Shown here piece after piece: positions 1 through 7,500 of a DNA stretch of 10,814 nt. Source of the stretch: DATAYF01 sp036272735. Lineage in GTDB: Bacteria > Chloroflexota > Ktedonobacteria > Ktedonobacterales > Ktedonobacteraceae. The stretch spans positions 1-10,814 of the forward strand of contig DATAYF010000672.1 in the NCBI GenBank assembly GCA_036272735.1, given 5' to 3'. Both the position numbers and the translations under genes were made by a program. Within the stretch, counting starts at the first letter, position 1, and every line of letters begins with the position of its first letter. The notes under the pieces are model-generated. The model had not been told where the DNA came from, searched no databases, and was given only the letters and a program-made list of their open reading frames with translations.

Positions 1-181
1 CGGCGCGCGGAATATCACCATGCGAACGCTCCTTATCCGGCAAGACTGGATAAGGACGGGGCTGTTGTCATTAGCCCCTGATGTGTCGGACAAAGAAGCT
101 AAAGCAGCACGGCTGACCCGCTATGCTGAGTTGCGGTGAAGTTCAGACACAAGCCCCGCCTTTTAAGTGGGGGTATCTGAC
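1..181 (+). mobile_element. Right end of an IS200/IS605-type element
   Basis: The end of the tnpB-like frame is followed within about 15 bases by a short imperfect hairpin at 154-173: CCCC pairs with GGGG, around a GCCTTTTAAGT core. After that comes TATCTGAC. A subterminal hairpin of the type CCCC..GGGG just inside the right cleavage site is characteristic of IS200/IS605 elements, which have no terminal inverted repeats and make no target duplication. The outer boundary near 181 is my estimate. The left end and any tnpA lie outside the window. Confidence 0.55.
2..139 (+). CDS. tnpB: C-terminal end of a TnpB-like RNA-guided nuclease (5' part outside window)
   Basis: An open frame enters from the left edge and ends at TGA 137-139. 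The visible tail begins GARNITMRTLL and continues to ...TRYAELR. The GARNI string matches the conserved (N)GARNI motif just after the last RuvC catalytic block of IS605/IS607-type TnpB proteins (family knowledge). TnpB is a transposon-encoded nuclease guided by an RNA made from the transposon's 3' end. Only about 45 residues are visible, so the catalytic residues cannot be checked, and whether the gene upstream is intact is unknown. Support comes from what follows: the stop codon is closely followed by a subterminal G/C hairpin typical of an IS200/IS605 right end. The residues between GARNI and the stop match nothing I recognise with certainty. Confidence 0.6.
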   Translation, partial: GARNITMRTLLIRQDWIRTGLLSLAPDVSDKEAKAARLTRYAELR

Positions 182-200
182 ATGGAATCTCGCCATTGTC
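40..200 (+). ncRNA. Candidate omega/reRNA scaffold with flanking guide
   Basis: In IS200/IS605 elements the 3' end of tnpB and the right end are transcribed together as the omega (re)RNA, and the first 16-20 bases of flanking DNA act as the guide (established for TnpB systems). Applied here, the scaffold would overlap the tnpB tail, end with the 154-173 hairpin, and carry a guide starting near 182 (ATGGAATCTCGCCATTGT). No transcript boundary can be read from sequence. The 5' limit given is arbitrary and the guide start depends on the exact element edge. Confidence 0.3.
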
Positions 201-268
201 GTAGTATGGTAGAAAAAGCCTTGCCGAATATGCTATGCTTTAAGCAGGAAAAAGCTGAAATAAAAGTA

Positions 269-288
269 CACTGAGGGGTTTTTCAGTG
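269..288 (+). promoter_or_regulatory. Hairpin enclosing glgB ribosome binding site and start codon
   Basis: CACTGA (269-274) and TCAGTG (283-288) are perfect complements around an 8-base GGGGTTTT loop. The right arm contains the GTG start codon (286-288). The Shine-Dalgarno sequence GAGGGG (273-278) is split between stem and loop. GT (266-267) and AC (289-290) can add two more pairs across a one-base bulge. In the mRNA this would partly hide the start codon. The stem is short, so any effect on translation is an inference. Confidence 0.35.
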
Positions 289-2304
289 ACAAGCGATGCA
301 CAATCAGAGCAGCCTAAGAGCGTCTCTGCAAAAAGAACGGCGAGCAACATCCCTTCTATTTTTAGCGACTTTGACCTGTATCTGTTTGGGCAAGGAAAGC
401 ATTATCACATTTACAAAAAAATGGGAGCACACCCGCGTACCGTCGATGACATAACGGGCGTGAATTTCGCCGTATGGGCACCGCACGCGCGCTCAGTTTC
501 AGTGATTGGTGACTTCAATCAGTGGAATCGTGGAACCACTCCTATGCGGCTACGCCATCAAGACCTGGGAGTGTGGGAATGTTTTGTGCCGGGTCTGGCA
601 ACCGGTAGCCTCTACAAATATGCCATCTACTCCCACGTTGACAACTATCGCGTAGATAAAGCCGACCCCTACGCCTTCGCATGCGAATTACGGCCCAACA
701 CCGCTAGTAAAGTGGTCGAGCTAGAAAACTACACCTGGCACGATGAAGCATGGCTGCAACAACGTGAACACACGCCCATCTTGAATGCTCCTATAGCCAC
801 GTATGAAGTGCACCTTGGCTCCTGGCGTCACATTCCCGAACGCCACCAGGAAGGCGCAGTCGAAGAAGATCGCTTCATGACGTATCGTGAGTTGACACCA
901 ACCCTGGCAACCTACGCGAAGGATCTGGGTTTTACGCATATCGAACTGCTGCCAATCACCGAATATCCTTTCGACGGTTCCTGGGGCTACCAGGTAACCG
1001 GCTACTATGCGCCAACAAGCCGTTTTGGCTCACCAGAGGATTTCAAGTACTTCGTCGATTATTTGCACCAGCAAGGCATCGGCGTCATTCTCGATTGGGT
1101 CCCCTCACACTTCCCCAAAGATGGACACGCGCTCAGCTACTTCGATGGTACCCACCTCTATGAATACTCCGATGCACGCAAAGGCGAGCACAAAGGCTGG
1201 GGCACCTACGTCTTTGATTACGGCCGCAGCGAGGTACAAAACTTCCTCATTGGTAGCGCGCTCTTCTGGCTACGCGAATACCACATTGACGGCCTGCGCG
1301 TCGATGCTGTGGCCTCTATGTTGTATCTGGATTATCTGAGGCCAGAAGGCGAGTCAGTTACCAATCAGCATGGGGGGCGCGAACACCTTGAGGCAGTTAC
1401 ATTTCTGCGTCAACTCAACGAAGCCGTCTACTCACAAGTACCCGGAACCATCACCATCGCCGAGGAGTCGAGCGCATGGCCCCTGGTCTCACGTCCAACC
1501 TACGTCGGCGGGTTGGGATTTTCCTTCAAGTGGAATATGGGTTGGATGCACGATATGCTAGAGTATATACATCTTGATCCTATTCACCGCCGCTATCATC
1601 ACAACGCCATCACCTTCTCGCTCATGTATGCCTACTCGGAAAACTTTGTGTTGCCACTCTCCCATGATGAAGTCGTGCACTTAAAGGGGTCGTTGCTCAC
1701 CAAGATGCCGGGTGATCTATGGCAACGCTTTGCGAATTTGCGCGCGTTCTACGGCTATATGTGGGGACATCCAGGGAAAAAACTGTTGTTTATGGGGGGA
1801 GAATTTGGGCAATGGCGCGAGTGGAACTATAAAGAAAGCCTGGATTGGCACCTGCTCACGCCCCCAAGCGACCCACACCACGCGCAACTACGCGACTTTG
1901 TGCGCGATCTTAACAAGATATACCAGCAAGAACCCGCACTCAGTGCGCTTGACTGTGATCCCGAAGGTTTTGCCTGGATCGACTGCTACGATTCGGATAA
2001 CAGCGTCATCTCATTCCAGCGCCGCAGCAAACACGAAGACGATACGCTGGTTTTTGTGTGCAATTTTACCCCCGTGCCCCATCATGGCTACCGTTTAGGC
2101 GTGCCGCATCCTGGCGAGTACTACGAACTATTAAATAGCGATGCACCTGAGTATGGTGGTAGCGGACTGGTCAACAATCAACCGATGCCCAGTGGACCAG
2201 TATTCTGGCACGCTTGCCCTGATTCTATCCTCCTAACACTCCCGCCGCTCAGCACCATTCTCTTGAAACGCAGAGCCAATACCACGGGCGTGAACGCAAA
2301 ATAA
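286..2304 (+). CDS. glgB: 1,4-alpha-glucan (glycogen) branching enzyme, GH13
   Basis: This cytoplasmic enzyme cuts an alpha-1,4-glucan chain and rejoins the piece through an alpha-1,6 bond, making the branches of glycogen. The 672-residue product has a CBM48-type N-terminal beta-sandwich (about residues 50-145, with NFAVWAPHARSVSVIGDFN), the GH13 barrel (about 165-530) and a C-terminal all-beta domain. Conserved regions are seen: DWVPSHF (271-277), GLRVDAVASMLY with nucleophile D340, TIAEES with acid/base E393, and LSHDEV with D461. The spacing 340/393/461 equals that of D405/E458/D526 in E. coli GlgB. The E. coli protein (728 residues) has an extra N-terminal domain that is missing here, as in many shorter bacterial forms. 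The start is GTG at 286, with GAGGGG seven bases upstream; the first ~25 residues are not conserved. No other glycogen gene is adjacent. It converges on the next gene. Confidence 0.96.
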   Translation: MTSDAQSEQPKSVSAKRTASNIPSIFSDFDLYLFGQGKHYHIYKKMGAHPRTVDDITGVNFAVWAPHARSVSVIGDFNQWNRGTTPMRLRHQDLGVWECFVPGLATGSLYKYAIYSHVDNYRVDKADPYAFACELRPNTASKVVELENYTWHDEAWLQQREHTPILNAPIATYEVHLGSWRHIPERHQEGAVEEDRFMTYRELTPTLATYAKDLGFTHIELLPITEYPFDGSWGYQVTGYYAPTSRFGSPEDFKYFVDYLHQQGIGVILDWVPSHFPKDGHALSYFDGTHLYEYSDARKGEHKGWGTYVFDYGRSEVQNFLIGSALFWLREYHIDGLRVDAVASMLYLDYLRPEGESVTNQHGGREHLEAVTFLRQLNEAVYSQVPGTITIAEESSAWPLVSRPTYVGGLGFSFKWNMGWMHDMLEYIHLDPIHRRYHHNAITFSLMYAYSENFVLPLSHDEVVHLKGSLLTKMPGDLWQRFANLRAFYGYMWGHPGKKLLFMGGEFGQWREWNYKESLDWHLLTPPSDPHHAQLRDFVRDLNKIYQQEPALSALDCDPEGFAWIDCYDSDNSVISFQRRSKHEDDTLVFVCNFTPVPHHGYRLGVPHPGEYYELLNSDAPEYGGSGLVNNQPMPSGPVFWHACPDSILLTLPPLSTILLKRRANTTGVNAK

Positions 2305-2326
2305 GGGGAGGGGAAACAGCAGCATT

Positions 2327-2366
2327 AATGGTTGCAGAAACCGATAAATCGGTTTCTGCAACCATT
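2327..2366. terminator. Perfect 18-bp hairpin between convergent genes
   Basis: AATGGTTGCAGAAACCGA (2327-2344) and its exact reverse complement (2349-2366) flank a four-base loop, TAAA. The hairpin starts 22 bases after the glgB stop and lies 37 bases beyond the stop of the converging LOG-family gene, which suits a bidirectional terminator. Neither strand has a real U-tract after the stem (the + strand reads GCAGGCATTCTTCC), so it may instead work as an RNA-stabilising 3' hairpin or with a factor-dependent mechanism. Confidence 0.6.
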
Positions 2367-2403
2367 GCAGGCATTCTTCCCACTACATTATCCTTACGCT
2401 CCA

Positions 2404-3297
2404 CTAGCGTATAGAGGTTTCTCGATTTGGAGCAACTTTCTCTAGTTGATTATTGCGATGGTACGAGTTGACCACCCAGTCACACATTTGTTGCGGGCTA
2501 TCCGAGAGTCGTAGCAGGTACAAATCCTCTTTAGAAATCGTCCCAAGGTTGAGCATAGCATCACGCATCCAATCGACCAGACCACCCCAAAACTTCGAAT
2601 TATAGAGAATAACCGGAAAATTGCTCACTTTTTTTGTCTGGATCAGCGTCAGCGCCTCGAACAACTCATCCATAGTGCCGAAGCCACCGGGAAAAATGAT
2701 AAAGGCATTCGAGTATTTCACGAAGAGCGTTTTGCGCACAAAGAAGTATCGAAACTCTAAATCGATATCCAGGTACGGATTAGAGTGCTGTTCAAACGGC
2801 AATTCGATGTTACAGCCAACCGATAGTCCGTCGCCTGCCTGCGCCCCCTTGTTTGCCGCCTCCATCATGCCTGGCCCGCCACCGGTAATAATGCCAAAGC
2901 CCGCTTTCGCCAACAATCTAGCCGTTTCCACAGCCGCGGTATAATTCGGGTTCTCAGGCGTGAGACGCGCAGAACCAAAAACGGCGACCGAAGGCGGAAT
3001 GTGCGCCAGTGCATCAAAGCCGTTCACGAACTCGCTCATGATGCGCATGACGCGCCAGGGGTCGGTGATGGTGAAATCGAAGTTTAACGCTCGCTCGAAT
3101 GCATGCGAGTCAACGGCGGCCTGCTCAGGTTCTGCGCCTAATGGTCTGGTTGGCCTGGTGAGAAAACGCTCATCCTCGGTGATAATAGAATGGCCCTTGT
3201 TCCTGTACGATTGGTAGCTCGAACTATGTTTCTTATCTTTTCTACTTGTATGGTTCGTGTGATTACCATTGTGATTATTCTGATTACTTATACTCAT
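2404..3297 (-). CDS. LOG-family (TIGR00730-like) protein, putative nucleoside 5'-monophosphate phosphoribohydrolase
   Basis: The 297-residue product has the Rossmann-type LOG fold from about residue 100 onward. The two signature motifs are present: GGGPGMMEAANKGA (139-152) and PGGFGTMDE (203-211), with FRYFFVRKTLF (182-192) supplying the arginine/lysine usually found between them. Characterised members release the base from cytokinin riboside monophosphates or other nucleotides (PpnN, LOG). Which nucleotide this one uses cannot be told, and a cytokinin role in this bacterium is not implied. The first ~40 residues are a low-complexity Asn/His/Ser/Lys-rich tail unlike the fold. The ATG at 3297-3295 has GAGGAAG just upstream and a likely extended -10 promoter about 35 bases away. 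The gene is probably monocistronic and converges on glgB. Confidence 0.88.
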   Translation of the reverse strand: MSISNQNNHNGNHTNHTSRKDKKHSSSYQSYRNKGHSIITEDERFLTRPTRPLGAEPEQAAVDSHAFERALNFDFTITDPWRVMRIMSEFVNGFDALAHIPPSVAVFGSARLTPENPNYTAAVETARLLAKAGFGIITGGGPGMMEAANKGAQAGDGLSVGCNIELPFEQHSNPYLDIDLEFRYFFVRKTLFVKYSNAFIIFPGGFGTMDELFEALTLIQTKKVSNFPVILYNSKFWGGLVDWMRDAMLNLGTISKEDLYLLRLSDSPQQMCDWVVNSYHRNNQLEKVAPNRETSIR

Positions 3298-3329
3298 ACG
3301 CTTCCTCTTCAGCCGGGTTTACACTTCCT

Positions 3330-3338
3330 ATTATACCA
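3330..3338 (-). promoter_or_regulatory. Extended -10 promoter of the LOG-family gene
   Basis: Read on the minus strand, TGGTATAAT gives a perfect -10 (TATAAT, 3330-3335) preceded by the extended TG at one base distance. A second TATAAT lies 8 bases upstream. I see no good -35 element, as is usual for extended -10 promoters. Transcription would start near 3323, leaving a 5' leader of about 25 bases with a GAGGAAG ribosome site. Confidence 0.5.
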
Positions 3339-3373
3339 TTATAAAGCGATTGCAGAGGGGTATTTTCACCAGC

Positions 3374-3417
3374 AAAGCAAAGAGCGTGATCGCTACAGCA
3401 ACCACGCTCTTTGCTTT
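3374..3417 (-). terminator. 15-bp hairpin downstream of the M48 protease gene
   Basis: AAAGCAAAGAGCGTG (3374-3388) and its exact complement (3403-3417) surround a 14-base loop. It begins 10 bases past the protease stop codon, on the side expected for a minus-strand terminator, and lies upstream of the LOG promoter. The 3' arm ends CTTTGCTTT but there is no long U-run after it. Confidence 0.6.
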
Positions 3418-3427
3418 AATTTGGTAT

Positions 3428-4429
3428 TTATGCAATCGGGCTGCCACAAAGGCTGCAAAAACGGCGGTTGGTCTGTTCGCGTCCGCAGTGAGGACAGACG
3501 ATCAGCACCGGGTCGTTGACGATGGTATCAGCACTATTTGTGTTTTTCGATTGATTGCCGTTGGTCCCCAGGTGAACGACACGGGGATAGCTTCCAGCGA
3601 AAATATCATTATACTCACGGCTCTCCGACCAGTTCATAATCTCGCGTGCCCGTACAATAGTCAGGGGATGACTCACCGAAGAAACCATCAACAATTTATA
3701 CAAACGATCAAGCAGATTGGAGTCCACTTCTTCATAAAGGTTGGCCTGGTTAAGAAACTCCGAGGCATCCATTTCATCGCGTTGAAATAATGTACCACCA
3801 GCCAGTTTCATCATCAGCGAGAGCATGACCTGGGGATCTTGCACGGCCAGCAAACCAGCACGATCCGCCGTGAACTCCGACTTACGGTCCCACTCCAACA
3901 AAGCCGCTTCAAGCGAGCGTCCGACCAGACGACCAATGCCAAGCGTCATATCACCAACGATGGTCAGCACAAAAGAGATCCCGCGTGCCATCGTTTTATA
4001 CAGCACATGACCCGACTTAATATGCCCTAGCTCGTGGGCAATGACAGCCAGTACCTCGTCTTCATTCATCAGATCGAGCAGACCAGTGGTCACGACGATA
4101 TACGGATGGTCATGCCCGCTCGTATAGGCATTGGGCGCGGGATATTGCGCCACATAAAGTTCAGGCTCACGGACATCGAGGATAGCGCAGGCTTCTTGTA
4201 GCTGTGCGTAGAGGTGGGAACACTGGCGGGGAGTAGCGCGCACCATCTGTGCCACGTTCTGGATATAGGCCACGCGCTCAGGAAGCAATTCGATAAATTT
4301 GCGTACCACAATATCTAGCCCTGGTACCCTCTGCAACGCAGAAAGTGCAGCCCGGTCATAGGGATGCTGAAGCGCAGAGACATCAAGTTCAGGGAAATGA
4401 CGCCGCGCCTTTGGCTGAGCAGTAGACAT
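3428..4429 (-). CDS. M48-family zinc metalloprotease with C-terminal zinc ribbon
   Basis: The 333-residue product carries the M48 zinc site: HELGH (132-136), where H132 and H136 bind zinc and E133 is catalytic, and the third ligand E185 in SEFTADRAG. NAYTSG (100-105) and the HPLTIVRAREI block (254-264) are also typical of the family. The C-terminus ends with CPHCG (312-316) and CSLCG (325-329), a four-cysteine zinc ribbon. Unlike HtpX or Ste24, there is no N-terminal membrane segment. The only hydrophobic stretch, about 150-170 just after HELGH, is weak, so the enzyme is probably soluble or peripheral. The substrate is unknown. The ATG at 4429-4427 has AAAGGAG six bases upstream. It lies downstream of the large regulator on the same strand, with a 108-base gap, so co-transcription is possible but not shown. 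Confidence 0.88.
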   Translation of the reverse strand: MSTAQPKARRHFPELDVSALQHPYDRAALSALQRVPGLDIVVRKFIELLPERVAYIQNVAQMVRATPRQCSHLYAQLQEACAILDVREPELYVAQYPAPNAYTSGHDHPYIVVTTGLLDLMNEDEVLAVIAHELGHIKSGHVLYKTMARGISFVLTIVGDMTLGIGRLVGRSLEAALLEWDRKSEFTADRAGLLAVQDPQVMLSLMMKLAGGTLFQRDEMDASEFLNQANLYEEVDSNLLDRLYKLLMVSSVSHPLTIVRAREIMNWSESREYNDIFAGSYPRVVHLGTNGNQSKNTNSADTIVNDPVLIVCPHCGREQTNRRFCSLCGSPIA

Positions 4430-4490
4430 GCGAGGCTCCTTTTATTTTAATACAGGATCTTTCTATAAATCATATACTTTATACATACGC

Positions 4491-4521
4491 ATAGGGTTTG
4501 CCGGAGTTGCAACGCCCCTAT
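4491..4521 (-). terminator. Weak hairpin after the large regulator gene
   Basis: ATAGGG (4491-4496) pairs with CCCTAT (4516-4521), and inside it TTGC (4498-4501) pairs with GCAA (4509-4512), across a small asymmetric internal loop. It lies 17 bases beyond the stop of the large regulator. There is no U-tract and the stem is short, so this is only a candidate. Confidence 0.3.
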
Positions 4522-4537
4522 CCCACCTTGTACCATA

Positions 4538-7500
4538 CTAGCTTTCGAGTAACGTGACGGCCTGCTGCTCTATCAGCGCAAAACCTTGAAAACGCACGTG
4601 TTCGATCAGCAGGCTCAGCTCGTGATGTGCGCGCTCATATTCTCCTGCTAGCAGCGCGATATGCGCAAGAACTAGTCGCCCTTTCGCACGCGTCTCCGCG
4701 TCCAGCCCATTCAGAGCCAGAGCACGCTGCACATCTTGTTGCGCGTGAGACAGGCGACGGATGCGTCCATAGGAAAGCAGGCTAAGATTCTGTGCCTGCA
4801 TCATGCGAATAGTGCCCAATACAACCAATGCCACACCAATGCAGGGATTTTTGTGAGTAGAGCGGCCGATACGTAAGGCAAGAACGGCGCAGGCAGCCGC
4901 CTCTTCATACTTCCCCAACGCTTGCAAGATAGGGGCCAGGGCCGCGTTCCACAAGCTCAGATACTCTCGATCTTCGGTACGTTCTAGTAACGCTAGCGCT
5001 TTCCGATACCAGTATTCTGCATCTTGTAATTCGCCTTGTGCGGCCGCCATTTCACCCTGGTCGCTATAAATCACCGAGAGCAGTGGGTCATCATCCATGC
5101 TTTCCGCCAGGCTAAACGCGCGCCGGAAGATGGCCTGAGCCTGCTCGTAATCCGCCATCTTGAGATGGATATATGCCAGATTGCAGGAGACATGTGCAAT
5201 TTCACGCTTATAACCATACTGCTCATACAGCGATAGAGCAAGGTTCAAGTGATGAAGACTCGTAGAAAGCTGCCCAACGCGGTGGGCAAGATCGCCAAGC
5301 GTACGATGTACATAGCCCAAATCGACAGGCTCACCCTGCAAGATGCGTTCAATACGCGTCATGTGCTCGTTGGGCATCCACCCACTATCTTCGTGCGCGA
5401 GATGCTGTTGTTGTTTGAGGAACTCCAGCGCGTTCCTCGCTACACGCTGGGCCTCTTCATATGCACCATCTTGTTCGTAAAGACTGCATTGTAGTAAGTG
5501 CAAGCGCACCCAGACAGGACCATCAGCGACAGCAGCCGCGTGCAGAAGCTGCTCAGCTCTCTCACAACATGCCCAGGCTTGAGTACTATGAGCCGCGTAG
5601 CGCCAGGTCCGGCCAACTTCATTCCACAACATAGCCTGAACCTGCGCCTCGTATTGCTGATCGGTCACTACCAAACCTTGGTGCAAAGAGAGAATCCGTT
5701 CAAATAAGTAACGCGCCTGCGTAAAATCTCCCCGGATCATCACGCATTCAGCCAGCCGCTCAAGCAAATGAACATGATGGAGAAGATCCTGTGTGCTTGC
5801 CAACGAGACCTCGCTTGACGAACTGAATGAAAGTTGTTCTTCGGCATCCTGGCGTCTGACAAGGCCAAGTTGTTCAACCGCCAACCAATAATGTTGTACC
5901 GCCTCAGCATTCGCTGACAATCCATAGGCATGGTCACCCGCCATTTCAGCAAAATGTGCAATCAACCCAGGCTCAGCATCGCTCCTGGTAAGATGATGCG
6001 TAATCGTAGCAGCAACCTCTTCTTCGTGGCCTTTGCGGGATTGTTGCAGAATATCAGCCACCCGTTTATGCAAAAGGGCCCGCCGCAGAGCAGAAATATT
6101 TTCGTAGAGATACGTCACCAGCAAAGGATGCCAGAAGTGATACGTAACGCGTGCACCCGTGCCTTCTTCTGTTAACACCCCCGATAACAGCGCCTCCTCT
6201 AATAAATCCAGGGTGGTATCCTCGTCCACGACGGAGCTATCACCGCCAAGCGCACAGATTAAAGGAAATTCGAACGAGCCACCAATGACGGCGGCATTGC
6301 TCAAGAGCCGTTGACAGTCATCACTCAGGAGACTCATGCGGTGATTCATAGCTGCCGAGACGGTTTGCGGTAACTCAGGCGGCGAGGTACGTGCTATCTC
6401 CTCGGCAAACAAGGGATTACCAGCCGCATGCTCCTGAATATACTGAACCATAGGGGACGAAAGCTCCGACATGCCCGTCACAAGCCGACCAATCTGCTCA
6501 CTGGAAAGCGGCTCAATCGTCAGCGTCATAATCGCATGCTCACGTAACATATGATCGATCAACGAGCGCAGTGGATGCGGCGTAGGCAAATCAGTATCCC
6601 GACACGTCACTATAAAGGCTATAGGAAATCCATAGAGAGAACGAGCCAGGTAGCCCAACAATTCGCAACTACTGGCATCGGCCCATTGGATATCATCGAG
6701 CACAATCAGCAACGGGATATGCTCACAAACGAGCGCGAAGAAATCGTGAATCGCCTCCCACAGGCGGCGCTGCTCCTGAGCAGGAGTAAACTGCCCTCCC
6801 AGTTCTTGAGTAGGCGCTGGAAAATGTTCGCGCAAACGCGGTAATAACGTCACCAGCGGTCGCAGTGTCTCCGCTGAAGAAGCCAATCCGTTCCCGATAG
6901 TCAGCGGACTCGTGCTATGTAAGCGCTCATAGAAGTGGGGAAGCAGGTCGGCTTCGGCATCCAGTACCTTATTCAACGCCTCGGACCAGAGACGGTAAGG
7001 AACGCCACTCTCTTGCGGATACATGCGGCCCCAGAGCACAGCCCAATTATCATGCTGCGCCTCGCGGCTAATTTCTTCAGCCAGGCGCGTCTTCCCAAGG
7101 CCAGACTCACCCATCAACACCACGCATTGGGGGCTGCGCTGCGTATCAAGAGGTATTCCAGTCGTGCGGCGCTCCTGTTGCCACTTATCGATCTTCACGG
7201 CGTGTAAAAGTTGATGCAGAACGTCAATTTCGCGCTCACGCCCAACCAGCGGCGTCTGATTGCCACGCCCAATGAGCAACATTTGCAGATCATCCATAGG
7301 CACAGGTATCTCCTGTGCAAACATCTGAGTGGTCACGAGGAAATTCGCCGCTTTGGTCATTTTTTCAGTGGTTGGGATAATGATATTATCCTGGCTCTGG
7401 ATAATCGCTCCATAAAGGTTTTGTGTCTCCAATGCGGGTGTTGCATGCTCATGTTTCAATACGTCGGCGAGATGATTATAAGCCTGCAAAGCTTCACCGC

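Noticed and set aside
181..285. A sigma-70 promoter for glgB
   Set aside because: TATGCT occurs at 229-234 and 234-239, but no -35 lies at a proper distance; transcription could also come from upstream.
1007..2098. Open frames overlapping glgB in another + frame (1007-1339, 1370-1561, 1712-2098)
   Set aside because: All lie inside glgB, whose motifs and catalytic residues are complete; compositions are shadow-like.
4430..4537. AT-rich boxes as a promoter of the M48 gene
   Set aside because: Several TATA-like words occur, but no -35/-10 pair has acceptable spacing (TTGCAA to TATGTA is 19 bases), so none is listed.
4538..4800. C-terminal LuxR-type helix-turn-helix in the large regulator (MalT-like)
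   Set aside because: The final residues are TPR-like helices ending EQQAVTLLES; no LuxR signature is seen.
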